Source: Novipirellula caenicola
GTDB lineage: Bacteria > Planctomycetota > Planctomycetia > Pirellulales > Pirellulaceae
Assembly: GCF_039545035.1 (NCBI RefSeq)
Contig: NZ_BAABRO010000004.1
Span: forward strand, 62,001 to 126,000
Reading direction: 5' to 3'
DNA: 64,000 nt
The first letter of the stretch is position 1; each line of letters begins with the position of its first letter. This document shows positions 48,092-58,484 of the stretch, piece after piece. The position numbers were made by a program, and so were the translations under genes. The notes under the pieces are model-generated. The model had not been told where the DNA came from, ran no database searches, and saw only the letters and a program-made list of their open reading frames with translations.

Positions 48092-48115
48092 GGCTTTGAG
48101 TGACCACGTCGAAAG

Positions 48116-49336
48116 TTAGGCCTTGGCTGCGCCGGGCCAGAATTTCTTCCACTTGTTGGTCACCGGTTTTTCGGCCGCCTCTTTTTCTTCGGCCGGAGCA
48201 TGGGTTTTGCTGTCCAGCTTTGCTGCGAGATCTCGGATCGACTGAGTGATCGCAGCCTTGGGCGCCTGGATAATCAGCGGAACGCCGTTGTTACGGACTT
48301 CGACCATCGTACGATAGTCGTTCGGCAACAACGCGAAAATCTCGCGTCCGAGCGTCTCCTTGGCCTTCTTCAGACTGATTTGTCCCGAGTCCAATCCCGC
48401 GCGATTGACGATAATTTCCACCTTGTCTTGCAAATTATCCATCTCTTCGAAACTCATCATCAAACGAACGACGTTCCGCAAACAGGGCAAGTCGAGCTGA
48501 GTGACAAGAATGATTCGGCTGGCACACTGCATCGCGGCAATGTCCACTTGGCTGTACGTTTTCGAGAGATCAAGCACGAGGTGAGTGAACGATGCCTTCA
48601 AGAGCCCAATCACTTTGCGAATGCTGTCGCCATTGATCGACTCGGTGTCGTGAAGTTCCACCGGCCGCGGCAACAGGTACAATCCGCTGCTATGTTTTGT
48701 CAACGATCGCTTGAGCAGCTGAATATCCAAGCGAGCAATGTTCTGGACGACGTCGGCCAAGGTGTAATCGGGGATCGAATCCAAAAAGACGTCGGCATCC
48801 CCCAGAGCGAGATCGAGATCGACCAATGCGACACTGTTTTGCGGATCCGCTGCTAACACGCAGCCGAGATTCACCGCGGCGCTTGTGGTTCCGACACCAC
48901 CGGTGGCTCCGGCCACGGCGATGACTTCGCAAGGCCGACTGCCGCCTTCGTTGGCGCCGAACTTTTGCTGGCTGATGCGGTCCAGCGTACTGCTGAGTTC
49001 TTCTTTGGTTAGCGGCAGCGTCAGAAACTCTTTTGCACCGGCGCGGATCGTCCGCAGGATCAAATGCCCATCGGTGCTTTCGCTGACGGCCAACAACGAC
49101 GTCTCGGGCGCCGAAGTCGAAAGCCGCTGAATCAATTCAATCGCTTTGTCGGGATTGGCGTCAAGCGCGATCACTCCCGCATCGGGATTGGTTTGTTCAA
49201 CGACATCGGGATAGAATTCATAGCGAGAGCAATCTGCCTCAAGCCACACCGTATCCATCCCCACGAGCATCCCTTTGAGCTGATTTCGGGATGCATCATT
49301 TGGATCAACAAGGGCTATTCTTAAAACATTACTCAT
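48116..49336 (-). CDS. cpaE: CpaE/TadZ-like pilus localisation ATPase
   Basis: 406 residues. A receiver-like N-terminal domain (LRIALVDPNDASRNQLKGML, about 1-125) precedes a MinD/ParA-like domain. Its P-loop reads GATGGVGTTSAAVNLG. Both lysines of the deviant Walker A box are replaced, as known for some TadZ/CpaE proteins. A later block is VALVDLDLALGDADVFLD. It is expected to place the Tad pilus at the cell surface. It is the last gene of the Tad group, after cpaC. Confidence 0.85.
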   Translation of the reverse strand: MSNVLRIALVDPNDASRNQLKGMLVGMDTVWLEADCSRYEFYPDVVEQTNPDAGVIALDANPDKAIELIQRLSTSAPETSLLAVSESTDGHLILRTIRAGAKEFLTLPLTKEELSSTLDRISQQKFGANEGGSRPCEVIAVAGATGGVGTTSAAVNLGCVLAADPQNSVALVDLDLALGDADVFLDSIPDYTLADVVQNIARLDIQLLKRSLTKHSSGLYLLPRPVELHDTESINGDSIRKVIGLLKASFTHLVLDLSKTYSQVDIAAMQCASRIILVTQLDLPCLRNVVRLMMSFEEMDNLQDKVEIIVNRAGLDSGQISLKKAKETLGREIFALLPNDYRTMVEVRNNGVPLIIQAPKAAITQSIRDLAAKLDSKTHAPAEEKEAAEKPVTNKWKKFWPGAAKA

Positions 49337-49442
49337 AACGGCCTATCCACTGACACGAATTCTCTCTGAATCACGGACCGCGACGGAAAAGTCGCTGATC
49401 GATTTCGCGGCGGTCTAACGCGACCGCCGCGTTGGCGTCGTC

Positions 49443-51020
49443 TTAATTTTCGGGCGACATCACGGTCACCCCATCACCGATGACCGTTGGGGTCGATCCG
49501 GGGACGACCGCACCTTCGGGCACACCTGGGTGACGCAGGATCTCTTGGTCAAATTGGTGCGAATTTCCACCGAGGACCTGTCCACCGTACGATGGATCGA
49601 TGCTGAAGCCCTGAACATCGTTGCAAGCGTTGATTTCCTCGCCGCAATTGTTCCCCTTCATGTTCGGCACTTCCAAGAATCCTCGTAGGTAGAACTCTTT
49701 GTCGTTGGGGGAATCCGAATTCAAACCGGGTCCGCTGATCGGTGCTTCACACGGATCCATCGCGGCAACCACTTCCGGAGTCACGGTCACTAGCAATTCG
49801 ATGTCGTTGCGACGTTCGCTGATCCGGCGAAAGAACGTTCCGATGTAAGGCAGTTCGCCAAAGAACGGAGTCGAGCGGCGAGTCGCCTCGGTACGTGTTT
49901 GCAACAAACCGGCCAACGCAAACGTCTGTCCTGCCTGCAATTCCACCGCGGTTTCAACATAACGATGAGTGAACGCGAACACCTGAGTCGATTCATTGAT
50001 GATCGAACGCGACGAGTCGACTTCGCTTACCTCGGGGCGAACTTCCAAACGAATTCGGCCGGGGCCGACCACGAAAGGCAAGAAGTCAACCGAGGTGCCA
50101 TACTCTTCATAGCGAACCGATACCGCTCCGTTGCCCGATGGAACAATGTAAGGCACTTTACCACCAACGATGAAACGTGCGGGGCGTCCGTGAGTGGCGA
50201 CCACCGTGGGTTCGGCCAACAATTTCACCAAATCGTCTTGGCGGAGTGCTTTGATCAGAGCACTGAAGTCTCCCGTCAATACGCTTGCGTTGGCTTGATC
50301 CGCTGCCTGAACCACACCGCTTGAAATCGTGCTGGATGATGCGTTGATCAATCCACCGGGAGCGTTGACGAACAAGTTGCCTGAATCAAGGATCGCCAAA
50401 TCGATCCCCAAATCACGGAACTTGGTGCGTGAAATCTCCATAATCTTGGTGTGTAGCAGCACTTGCTGGACGCCGACCACCTTGATGTTGTTGACGACGG
50501 TCGAATAGAACTGTTCGACAATCGCGACGGCACGGTCCACGTCATCGACGCTGGTCACCGTCCCGGAAATGATGGCACTGTCGTTGATCGGCATGACCTT
50601 CAACGATGCAAACGGCAGCTGCGAACTGAGAATCCCTTCGACCTCGCGAGCATCCGCAAGCACTGTCACGTCGACCGTGTAAAGTTTGTCGTTCGTGTCC
50701 CAGAGATTCAATTGAGTCGTCCCGGGAACCTTCGCGAAGATCTGAATTTGATTTTGCGAAACCGGAGTCGCTCCAATCACTTCCTCGTTATGCACTTGGA
50801 ATTTAGGAATGCGATCTTCCAATGTCAAAATGCGACTGCTTTTGACCAGCATCTCAAACCGTTCTACCGTCTGAGAAATACTATGGGATGCCATCGACTG
50901 GTTCGATGTCAACTGAACCGGTCCGTCTGCTTTTACAACAGACCAAGGGCTAGTTAACACAAGACCCATCATCAGCATCAGAGATGCGGTGGACTTGGTT
51001 GTCCAACAGTTCATTTCCAT
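49443..51020 (-). CDS. cpaC: Tad pilus secretin (CpaC/RcpA)
   Basis: 525 residues from the ATG at 51020. A signal peptide (SLMLMMGLVLTSPWSVVKA) is followed by a pilus-assembly N-terminal domain, a BON-like domain (LPFASLKVMPINDSAIISG) and the secretin domain. The secretin blocks are LVKLLAEPTVVATHGRPARF, VGGKVPYIVP and IRLEVRPEVSEVD. It forms the outer-membrane channel. A C-terminal extension of about 90 residues after the secretin block is unrecognised. It lies 107 bp upstream of cpaE. Confidence 0.88.
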   Translation of the reverse strand: MEMNCWTTKSTASLMLMMGLVLTSPWSVVKADGPVQLTSNQSMASHSISQTVERFEMLVKSSRILTLEDRIPKFQVHNEEVIGATPVSQNQIQIFAKVPGTTQLNLWDTNDKLYTVDVTVLADAREVEGILSSQLPFASLKVMPINDSAIISGTVTSVDDVDRAVAIVEQFYSTVVNNIKVVGVQQVLLHTKIMEISRTKFRDLGIDLAILDSGNLFVNAPGGLINASSSTISSGVVQAADQANASVLTGDFSALIKALRQDDLVKLLAEPTVVATHGRPARFIVGGKVPYIVPSGNGAVSVRYEEYGTSVDFLPFVVGPGRIRLEVRPEVSEVDSSRSIINESTQVFAFTHRYVETAVELQAGQTFALAGLLQTRTEATRRSTPFFGELPYIGTFFRRISERRNDIELLVTVTPEVVAAMDPCEAPISGPGLNSDSPNDKEFYLRGFLEVPNMKGNNCGEEINACNDVQGFSIDPSYGGQVLGGNSHQFDQEILRHPGVPEGAVVPGSTPTVIGDGVTVMSPEN

Positions 51021-51223
51021 CGCGAAAGCATCCTTGCGAAGGCCTGGTGATTGGCGAAGCCAACTATGATTTGAAAAAGCATCTGTGCTTTGGACAATCA
51101 ATTCAGGCAGTAATAAGTAACAAGTTCTCTGGTAAAGAGTTTTTTAAAACACGCTTGACGAGAAGTCGCTTGGTTTCAGGTGGATCGACACCCTCGATGC
51201 AACGAGTTCTCGCAATCATAGTA

Positions 51224-52321
51224 CTAGTAATCCGAAGCCGAGTTGCCACGATCACCCGGTGGCTGAAAGAACGGGCTGTCGGCTCCGTTGAGATGACTGT
51301 AGTCACCCGGACCGGCGGGAGCGTTTGCGTCGCTGTGAGACGATTCTTCTTGCAGATCCGCGTCCGCGTCGGTCGTCTCTTGTCCGTTGCCACCGGTTGG
51401 CCCAGTATCACTGAGCACGACGGGCACTTCATTCGGAGCGATCCAGTACTCAATCATGCGGCCTTCGACCATCTTGAGCATCTTGAATCCCTCTTTGCGT
51501 TTTTTCGGTTCCGCGGCTACGGCGGTTGGGGCCGCTGCGGCGGCGGAAGCAGCCACGGGCGTTGCCACCGGTTGACGCATCTCTTCACGGCGACGGTCTT
51601 GTGCGGTTTGGTAGTCGGCTAGCCATTTCAGGAACGAGCTGGCGGCGGGACTCGGGCCCTCTTCGGTTGCAGGCTCTTCGTAGTCGCCTGGGTTGCCAAG
51701 ACTTAAACGAATCTTCCCTAGTTCGTTGGCATAAGTCCACGCGTCGACGTCGTCGCTGCGAATGGACAATTGAATCGTGCGTGCCGTGGTGGGTTTTGCG
51801 TCCCCTTCGAGACGTTCGGTATTGCCATCAATCGCAAACACACGAACCCCGGTCAAAACCGTCTTGGTCATGGTGCGAGGAATCAACTCACTTTTGGTAA
51901 AGAACGCCATCACGTTCACCCGGTCACCGGGTTGAACCAAATTCGAGATGCTGTTTTCGGCGTCGGCCCGCATTGCTACCACGCTGTAACCCTTAGGAGC
52001 AGTCGCGGTGTTGGTGTCCATCAACTTGACCGGCATGACGGGTTCGCCAGCATAAAATTTCTGACGAGCGAACTTGCCGTCCAACAACCCCAGGTCGCCC
52101 ACCGAGCCTTCGGGGATGCGATCGGCGGGCCATGGCTCGAGCCGAATTTTGTCGCCCGTGATCTGCTCGCCAAGGTCGATTGCTTTGGCAGCGACAAAAA
52201 TATCGACGGTCGGTGCGGCTTCGCTTGTTGTGCCGCGAGCCTGCATCCATTGGCTAATGCCAACCGCTGCAATCGTACCGCAAACGCAAGCTAGAAGCAG
52301 AATGAGTGATTTATTTCGCAT
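51224..52321 (-). CDS. cpaB: Tad pilus assembly protein CpaB/RcpC
   Basis: 365 residues. One N-terminal membrane helix (LILLLACVCGTIAAVGISQW) precedes a SAF domain (VFVAAKAIDLGEQITGDKI-type block) and the RcpC domain (VVAMRADAENSISNLVQPGD). A Pro/Ala/Asp-rich tail makes the last ~130 residues. In Tad systems it joins the secretin in the periplasm. cpaC follows after 203 bp, and cpaA and flp lie upstream. Confidence 0.87.
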   Translation of the reverse strand: MRNKSLILLLACVCGTIAAVGISQWMQARGTTSEAAPTVDIFVAAKAIDLGEQITGDKIRLEPWPADRIPEGSVGDLGLLDGKFARQKFYAGEPVMPVKLMDTNTATAPKGYSVVAMRADAENSISNLVQPGDRVNVMAFFTKSELIPRTMTKTVLTGVRVFAIDGNTERLEGDAKPTTARTIQLSIRSDDVDAWTYANELGKIRLSLGNPGDYEEPATEEGPSPAASSFLKWLADYQTAQDRRREEMRQPVATPVAASAAAAAPTAVAAEPKKRKEGFKMLKMVEGRMIEYWIAPNEVPVVLSDTGPTGGNGQETTDADADLQEESSHSDANAPAGPGDYSHLNGADSPFFQPPGDRGNSASDY

Positions 52322-52538
52322 GGCTAATCAGACGTGCCTGAATAGGAGCTGTCGTTTGGCAGAACATTTACAAGGGTCGAATCCGGCTTAGTCCGTATGT
52401 TCCGACTCACATGGGTTTTCGGTTTTGCAAGAGCGATCGCTGCAACCGATACCAGGGGGATGCTACGACCACTAGATTCAGCAAAGTCAACGCAAATTGC
52501 CCACGATGACATTCAGCCGGTTTCAAACGGGGCGAGCG

Positions 52539-52573
52539 CAAAAAAGGAGGGAGCACAAACTGCGCCCCCTCCT
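52539..52573 (-). terminator. Rho-independent terminator after the prepilin peptidase gene
   Basis: On the minus strand GGAGGGGGCGCA and TGTGCTCCCTCC form a strong stem, followed directly by TTTTTTGCG. It lies 24 bp beyond the stop of the peptidase gene. It therefore separates cpaA from cpaB, which must have another promoter or rely on readthrough. Confidence 0.82.
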
Positions 52574-52596
52574 CGATCTAGCTAGCATTGAATGTC

Positions 52597-53154
52597 TTAG
52601 ACCAACAAACCAGCGATCGCGAAGTAAGCGATCGAACCGATTGCCATTGGGATTCCGTAAGGCAACAACTTCATGGTGGGTTTTCGCTCGCGAGCGATCT
52701 CGGCAAGCTTCGCAGGAGTTCGCACAGTTTTCCACTCTTCGAGGATCTGCCGAGCCATTGCGTAGTGTTTGAACCAATTGCCACTCGCCATGATCATGAT
52801 GGCGGCCATCACCCCACCCACGATCGCGGTGTAGGCAAACGCCCACAATGTATTGACCGTACCAAGCCATGCGCCCACACCGGCGAGCAGTTTGACGTCT
52901 CCGGCTCCCATTCCACCAACATTGCGGAGCACGAGCAGCAGCATCATGCCGACGAAGGTTCCTAGCAAGCTGTAACCCAATCCTCCGAAACCAGCCGAGA
53001 TGGTCCAGTAGACCCAACCGCTGATGATGAAGGGAAAGGTCAACCAATTTGGCACCTTCAAAATGGCACCGTCGATGACGGCAGCAACAACAAGTACGAT
53101 CGTAACAAACCAGACGATCCAGTGGTCAACGACTGAGTGAAACAAAGTATCCAT
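52597..53154 (-). CDS. cpaA: Prepilin peptidase (CpaA/TadV type)
   Basis: 185 residues with about six membrane helices, from the ATG at 53154. The catalytic aspartates are D28 in AAVIDGAILKVPN and D87 in GMGAGDVKLLAG, the GxGD motif of A24 aspartic peptidases. There is no methylase domain, as in TadV. It processes the Flp prepilin encoded just upstream. A longer frame to 53289 adds a non-family N-terminus. Confidence 0.9.
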   Translation of the reverse strand: MDTLFHSVVDHWIVWFVTIVLVVAAVIDGAILKVPNWLTFPFIISGWVYWTISAGFGGLGYSLLGTFVGMMLLLVLRNVGGMGAGDVKLLAGVGAWLGTVNTLWAFAYTAIVGGVMAAIMIMASGNWFKHYAMARQILEEWKTVRTPAKLAEIARERKPTMKLLPYGIPMAIGSIAYFAIAGLLV

Positions 53155-53601
53155 GAGTCTATCCCCGTAAAGTGTATTGTAAGTAAGCTTTTTTTCGGCC
53201 GCGTGGAACGCGGGTGACGGCATCTTTGCGGCCTCGTCCCACGTTCGTTTGCAAAGCAGTTGTTTCGTTAGCGAGGGCCAATCAACCAACTAAACATCGC
53301 GAACAGAAGCGTGACCAGACAACAAGAAAGCTGCCAGGCATACGCAGCCGCATCGGCGGGAATCAGTGGGTAGTTCATCGGTAAAATTAAGCCTCCCGAA
53401 AGGGTCGGGGTAGCGAACGAAAAAATGTGGTTTGGGCGTAGACTTTAGGAGACGTGGCCCTTTGAAATGGTTGCGAAAGCGTTTCGCAACTCGCTGAATT
53501 TCATCAAGCAAAAATCGACGCAGCCAGCACAGACCGCGAACATGCGATCTGTGCCGGGCAGTGCGACGAATATGATTTAGCCGAACGAATTCGGCGATCG
53601 A
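53155..53601. other. Gene-free interval between flp and cpaA
   Basis: About 450 bp. The only structure noted is the GCACAGA hairpin just beyond flp, listed separately. A frame on the minus strand at 53290-53511 has poor composition and is not called. Confidence 0.4.
53527..53554 (-). terminator. Hairpin downstream of the flp pilin gene
   Basis: GCACAGATCGC and GCGGTCTGTGC (minus strand) pair with one mismatch around ATGTTC. It may be an attenuator giving excess pilin over the assembly genes. There is only a delayed GATTTTTG. Confidence 0.45.
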
Positions 53602-53787
53602 CTAGGATCCACCGCCCGAGATGGCGGTACCAACAGCTTCGAACTTGGTGTTCGCAGCGGTTCCGATCGAACCGACCGAAACCAAACAAACGACGATGAT
53701 CAAAGCCAACATAACTGCGTACTCAACTGCAGTTGGGCCATCTTCTTCTTTCAGGAAGTTTACGATACTGGTAGCGAAATTCTTCAT
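53602..53787 (-). CDS. flp: Flp-family type IVb pilin
   Basis: 61 residues from the ATG at 53787, preceded by GAGGAGAGAGAC. The leader ends at G17 in EEDGPTAVEYAVM, the cleavage site of Flp prepilins, with the conserved E22 and Y23. The hydrophobic helix is MLALIIVVCLVSVGSIGT. It is the major subunit of the Tad pilus. It is the first gene of the cluster. A longer frame to 54000 is not used. Confidence 0.93.
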   Translation of the reverse strand: MKNFATSIVNFLKEEDGPTAVEYAVMLALIIVVCLVSVGSIGTAANTKFEAVGTAISGGGS

Positions 53788-54492
53788 GTCTCTCTCCTCG
53801 CGAGTGAGATGTGAATCATCGTTAACAGATGACTCACGACGATGCTTAAATACGAACGTATTCGACGTGAACACGTTCAACGTAAGGGCAGCCTCGTCTC
53901 CGACTTTCGTCTGACGTGCCTTGGTGCACCGAATGCCAAGAGCACAAGCTCTCGTGCAATCGATTTTCCGTGGCAACCTGGCAATCCTGAAGCAATACAT
54001 TGAATCGGATATCGATCCACCGCATCACTCACGGACCCGTGGTTTTGCGCCCCGCCCTCTCGAACGGTTTGCCTTTGTCACGGAGCAAGGCCGACCAGAT
54101 CTGAGGACCTGCACACACATGCAGACCTTCATCCTGGCAGCGAACCAACTTTGATTCGCTCACTCTTTACACTTTGAAAGTACGATACGATTCGACCGAG
54201 TCAAAAAACTCCGATCACCGAAGCCCTAACGATTGGATAAAACTGCCAAATGAATCGATCGTGACGGATATGCGGCCAATCACCCCCCGATTTGAGACCT
54301 CATCGAGCGTTTCGTTGCTCCCCCCCTTCCACTCACCCCTGCGTCACGCGAGTTATCCGGCGGATGCAGTGGGGCAACGCCATCAATGCTAAGATAGACC
54401 TTGGCGCGGGTTGCCAGTCGATGTCATCACCGTCGATATCCCTCCCCACAATCAAGCGAATATCAGAATCACTCTCGCGGAGATTCCCAGGA
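53788..54492. other. Gene-free interval between divergent flp and HPt genes
   Basis: About 700 bp. No convincing reading frame; the frames seen have poor composition. No -24/-12 or -35/-10 element stands out enough to call. It must hold the flp promoter. Confidence 0.35.
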
Positions 54493-54861
54493 ATGGACGA
54501 ATCACAATCACCATCACACGATTGGCGGGCTCAGCTGAGCGGACATGCCGGCGATCACAAAGAAACCTTGATTGCGATCAGCGATGCGTTTCTTGAAGAA
54601 GTGCCGATGCTGATCGAGCGAATTCGAGCGGCAGCCGCCTCGGGCGACTCGCGAACGTTGCGAACCGCGGCGCATACGCTCAAGTCGTGCTTTCGCTATG
54701 TCGCCAGCGACGAGGATATCAATGCGGCGGCCCAAGTCGAAAAGGACGCCGATTCGCCGGGCAAAGTCACCCAGCAGCAGATCGATCATCTCGATCAATT
54801 GGGCAAAGATTGGTGCCAACGCGTGTCCCGGCTTAAAGCCGAAACCGCCCGCTCGATGTAA
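54493..54861 (+). CDS. Histidine phosphotransfer (HPt) domain protein
   Basis: 122 residues. The HPt motif is AAHTLKSCFRYVA, with the phospho-accepting histidine at residue 61 and the usual helical pattern around it. It is a small four-helix relay protein for two-component signalling. No sensor or regulator adjoins it, so its partners are elsewhere. The frame opens earlier at 54292. An ATG at 54421 could add 24 residues. Confidence 0.75.
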   Translation: MDESQSPSHDWRAQLSGHAGDHKETLIAISDAFLEEVPMLIERIRAAAASGDSRTLRTAAHTLKSCFRYVASDEDINAAAQVEKDADSPGKVTQQQIDHLDQLGKDWCQRVSRLKAETARSM

Positions 54862-55005
54862 CCAGGTTGCCAGTACGGTGTCGACAGCAGAGTGTCGCCA
54901 GTAGCGGGGCGACAGCACTGAATCGATAGGAATCGTGCCGGCGGGCCAGTGTCACGTTCCACCTGATTTGGGTAGCGGTGCGGGACAAGGCGTCTCAAAA
55001 AGCGG

Positions 55006-55851
55006 CTAACGCGACTGCACCGCGTTGGCCGTGGCCAAGGTGTTGGATTGAATATCCAAGAATAATTTGATCACCTCGGATCCCGCCAACAGCGTTGCCG
55101 ACCAGACCGCCGAGGCAATCAAAATTGGGACAGCGGTAAGTAGACCAGTCAATAATCCCATCATGCCTTCCTGCGTCATCGCAATCACAGGAATGACCAG
55201 CGTGTAGAGGACCGCCAATCCGAGAATCAGCCAGGCTAACGCGAAATACAACTTTCGAATCAGCTCTAACATCGGGTACTTGCGTTCCTGAGGCAAACTC
55301 GATGACGGCCCCGCAGTGCTGGTCATCGGCTGCGCTGCGGTGTAGGGATTCACCGCTGGCGTCACCGGGTCAGCTTTCTGCTCAGATTCAACCGACAATT
55401 CGTCGGCAGCAAACTCGGGGACATCTTCGGTTTCGGCTGCTGCAGTCGTCTTACTCGTCCCCTTGCTCGATTCCGAAGCCGCGCGGGCGTCCGGCGAATC
55501 CTCGGACACGACAATCTCTGGCAAGGCAGCAGAGGAATCGGCTGAAGTACTTGCCGCGGACGTTTGATCGGTCGAAATCGACGGTGGAGGTGTTTTTTTC
55601 GCTGCCAATCCACTGAAATCAGGCACGTCGCCTTGCCATCGCGGTGGCAGCTGCTTGTCTCCTTTGACCACCGGAATTTCTGCAGGGTCGGCGGCGGCCG
55701 AATCCGTTTGCGGCGTGGCGGTCTTGGGCGGCGCCACCACGTCGCAAGCCGTTTTACATTTTGGACATTTTACTTGACGTCCAATGGCGGCCGACTTGAC
55801 GCGGAAACGTTGCCCACATCGACAGACAACCGTGATGACTTCGGCACTCAT
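55006..55851 (-). CDS. Zinc-ribbon membrane protein, DUF4282-like
   Basis: 281 residues. An N-terminal zinc ribbon has C10, C12, C29, C32 and C36 (CRCGQRF, VKCPKCKTAC). A long low-complexity linker (Ala, Pro, Ser, Thr, about residues 40-195) is followed by two membrane helices (LYFALAWLILGLAVLYTLVI and MMGLLTGLLTAVPILIASAV). The C-terminal part resembles DUF4282. Planctomycetes have many proteins of this build. Role unknown. Confidence 0.7.
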   Translation of the reverse strand: MSAEVITVVCRCGQRFRVKSAAIGRQVKCPKCKTACDVVAPPKTATPQTDSAAADPAEIPVVKGDKQLPPRWQGDVPDFSGLAAKKTPPPSISTDQTSAASTSADSSAALPEIVVSEDSPDARAASESSKGTSKTTAAAETEDVPEFAADELSVESEQKADPVTPAVNPYTAAQPMTSTAGPSSSLPQERKYPMLELIRKLYFALAWLILGLAVLYTLVIPVIAMTQEGMMGLLTGLLTAVPILIASAVWSATLLAGSEVIKLFLDIQSNTLATANAVQSR

Positions 55852-56082
55852 AATGACCTGCAGGAAACGGGATTCGCATGATTGATTCTGCGTCCCATTG
55901 TATCGTCTCAGGAAGACAGGGGTGAGAAAACGCGAGCCTTAAAACAGGGGCAATCACAAGAACCGCATGCCGTGTAAAACCAGCAATCTTGCACGCACTG
56001 GGCCGTCCGAAATCATCGCCATGCCATTGCAACACAGCCAACCAAGCTTAGCCTAGCTGGACAATCAAATCGCGCGACCAGT

Positions 56083-56274
56083 TTATTGAAGCGAGCCGTA
56101 TACCTCGCAAGCCATTGCGATAGCAGTTGCGAGTTGGCCGAGCGTGGACAATCGATCCACGTATGCGTTGTGCCGCCCGATCACCATCCAGCCTCTTTGA
56201 TACGGATACGAAATCGGACGAACGACGCAGTTCACAATGTCGCCTTTACTTTGGAAAACTGCAGTCTGGGACAT
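56083..56274 (-). CDS. Small protein of unknown function
   Basis: 63 residues starting MSQTAVFQSKGDIVNC. The composition is protein-like: VVRPISYPYQRGWMVIGRHN, then AYVDRLSTLGQLATAIAMAC. The frame runs on upstream through PDDCVDVAEIVFETG to a TGA, but offers no normal start codon there. It may therefore be a real small gene or a truncated remnant. No family or partner recognised. Confidence 0.4.
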   Translation of the reverse strand: MSQTAVFQSKGDIVNCVVRPISYPYQRGWMVIGRHNAYVDRLSTLGQLATAIAMACEVYGSLQ

Positions 56275-56394
56275 GCCGGTTTCGAAAACGATCTCGGCAA
56301 CATCGACGCAGTCGTCGGGAGGTGGGGGAATACTTCATCACCGTGAAGGCCACGGCGATGCTAAAACAAGCGTTTTGTATTCGAAATGGGGTGG

Positions 56395-58440
56395 TCAATC
56401 ACCGCGGAGTGCTATTGTAACATCGTCGCCGGTCAGCGGGCGGTCGCAGCTGAAATTCTGACATCGATAGAGCGTCGGTTTTCCATCGATCACTTCGCGG
56501 TGTTGATTCAGCGAAGCAACTGGGCCCGATTCCGGAGCTTGGCCGATCACCCACGACAACGTAGCATGCGGACGATAGGGACCGAGAAAACGCTTCCGCC
56601 AAGCGGCCATGGTCTCGCCATCCGGGACCGCAAGCACCCATTGCTGGTGGTCGTGCAACATCCGGTCCAGCGACGACAATAACGCGGCACAGGCGGCGGC
56701 TTGCGTTTTCAAAATCGGTGCCGCCAACTGAAGCGTCCGCTCGGCGGCGTCGCGATAGGTATCGGTCCCGGTCAAGCGTGACAGCTCTAATAAGGCCATC
56801 GTTGCTGACGCATTTCCGCTAACCACACTGCCGTCATGCCAATCTTTGGTACGAGCAATCAACGCCTCGGCATCATCAGCCGTGTAGAAGAAACCGCCCA
56901 CTTCAGAGTCTTCGAAGTGTTTTAATATCGTATCAGCCAGTTTGCTGGCCCGGCCAACCCAGCGAGCTAGCCCTGTCGCTTCGAATAACGCCACGAAGGC
57001 TTCGGCGGTGTAGGCATAATCGTCGACGTACGCATCGAGGTGGGCATCGCCTTGGCGAAAAGCATGATACAAACGCCCGCTCTCGGACGTCATTTTTTCG
57101 AGCATGAAGGTGGCCGAACGCTCGGCGGTTGCAATGTAATCGGGACGATCAAACACGCCACCAGCGATCGCAAAGGCACGAATCGCCAGTGCATTCCAGC
57201 TTGCCAAGATCTTGTCATCGCGTCCGGGACGGACGCGTTGGCTACGCTGTTCACGCAAGCGATCACGATCGATCGCCAACTCCGCTGCTAAATCCGGCAC
57301 GCCCAGTTCGCTTGCCCAATCCGCGATCGACTTGGGCAGATTGGGAATATTTTTGCCTTCAAAATTGCCTGATTCCGTGATGTCGTAAATCTGACAAAAC
57401 CGTCCACCGCGTTCACTGCCCAACACCGAGATCACTTCGGCAACGGTCCACACGTAATACTTGCCTTCGACACCTTCACTATCAGCGTCCTCGCTGCAGT
57501 GAAAACCACCCGATGGATCGCACATCTCGCGGGCAAGGTAGTCGAGGATCTCTTTGGCCACATCCGCATGCCGCTCGTGTCCGGTCACTTGAAACGCGCG
57601 AACGTACACTTCGGCGAGCAACGTATTGTCGTACAACATTTTTTCAAAGTGTGGCACTAACCATCGAGCATCAACACTGTAACGTGCGAATCCACCGCCA
57701 ATGTGGTCACGGATGCCACCGGCGGCCATCGCATCGAGCGTCAATTCGGCAGCGTTGATCAGCGTTTTGTCGCCCTTGGTTTGCCCTCGCCGCAGCAGCA
57801 AATCAAGATCGGTAGCGTGCGGAAATTTTGGTGCCGATCCAAAACCGCCACGTTCTCGATCGAGGACTTTGAGCAAATGGTTCGTCGCGTCGCGAATCAC
57901 TTCATCGCCGGGCATCGTCGCTGCGGGTTCGCTGACTCCCAATGCCAATTGTCCGAGCGACGACGTGACTTGGGCTGCATGCTGCTGTACTTCGCTGCGA
58001 CGGTTTTGCCAGGCGTCCGCCAACGCATCGAGGATCTGCGCGAACCCCGGCATGCCTCGCTGAGGCGATGGGGGCCAATAGGTCCCGGCGTAAAAAGGTT
58101 GTTTTTGGTGGTTCAGAAACACACTCATCGGCCAACCGCCGCGGCCGGTCATCAGCTGAACCGAATTCATATAGATTTGATCGATGTCGGGACGCTCCTC
58201 GCGATCCACTTTGATCGAAACAAAGTATTTGTTCAGGAATTCGGCGATCGCAGCGTTCTCGAAACTTTCGTGTTCCATCACGTGGCACCAGTGACACGCG
58301 GCGTAACCGACCGACAAGAACACGGGCAGATCCGCTTGTCGTGCCTTCTCGAACGCTTCCTCACCCCATGGATACCAATCCACCGGATTGTTTTGGTGCT
58401 GTAGCAGGTAGGGGCTCAATGAGGATGAAAGACGGTTCAT
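56395..58440 (-). CDS. YyaL/SSP411-type thioredoxin-domain protein
   Basis: 681 residues. The N-terminal thioredoxin-like domain (DUF255) begins [19 protein letters not shown] and has C49-H-W-C52. It is followed by an (alpha/alpha)6 toroid like that of N-acylglucosamine 2-epimerases, with blocks [20 protein letters not shown] and [13 protein letters not shown]. The mammalian relative is SPATA20. The biochemical role is not established. Confidence 0.88.
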   Translation of the reverse strand: MNRLSSSLSPYLLQHQNNPVDWYPWGEEAFEKARQADLPVFLSVGYAACHWCHVMEHESFENAAIAEFLNKYFVSIKVDREERPDIDQIYMNSVQLMTGRGGWPMSVFLNHQKQPFYAGTYWPPSPQRGMPGFAQILDALADAWQNRRSEVQQHAAQVTSSLGQLALGVSEPAATMPGDEVIRDATNHLLKVLDRERGGFGSAPKFPHATDLDLLLRRGQTKGDKTLINAAELTLDAMAAGGIRDHIGGGFARYSVDARWLVPHFEKMLYDNTLLAEVYVRAFQVTGHERHADVAKEILDYLAREMCDPSGGFHCSEDADSEGVEGKYYVWTVAEVISVLGSERGGRFCQIYDITESGNFEGKNIPNLPKSIADWASELGVPDLAAELAIDRDRLREQRSQRVRPGRDDKILASWNALAIRAFAIAGGVFDRPDYIATAERSATFMLEKMTSESGRLYHAFRQGDAHLDAYVDDYAYTAEAFVALFEATGLARWVGRASKLADTILKHFEDSEVGGFFYTADDAEALIARTKDWHDGSVVSGNASATMALLELSRLTGTDTYRDAAERTLQLAAPILKTQAAACAALLSSLDRMLHDHQQWVLAVPDGETMAAWRKRFLGPYRPHATLSWVIGQAPESGPVASLNQHREVIDGKPTLYRCQNFSCDRPLTGDDVTIALRGD

Positions 58441-58484
58441 GAGTGAGGCCCCTAGGCTTGTTGTGGAAAAGCGTTCCGCGTTGA

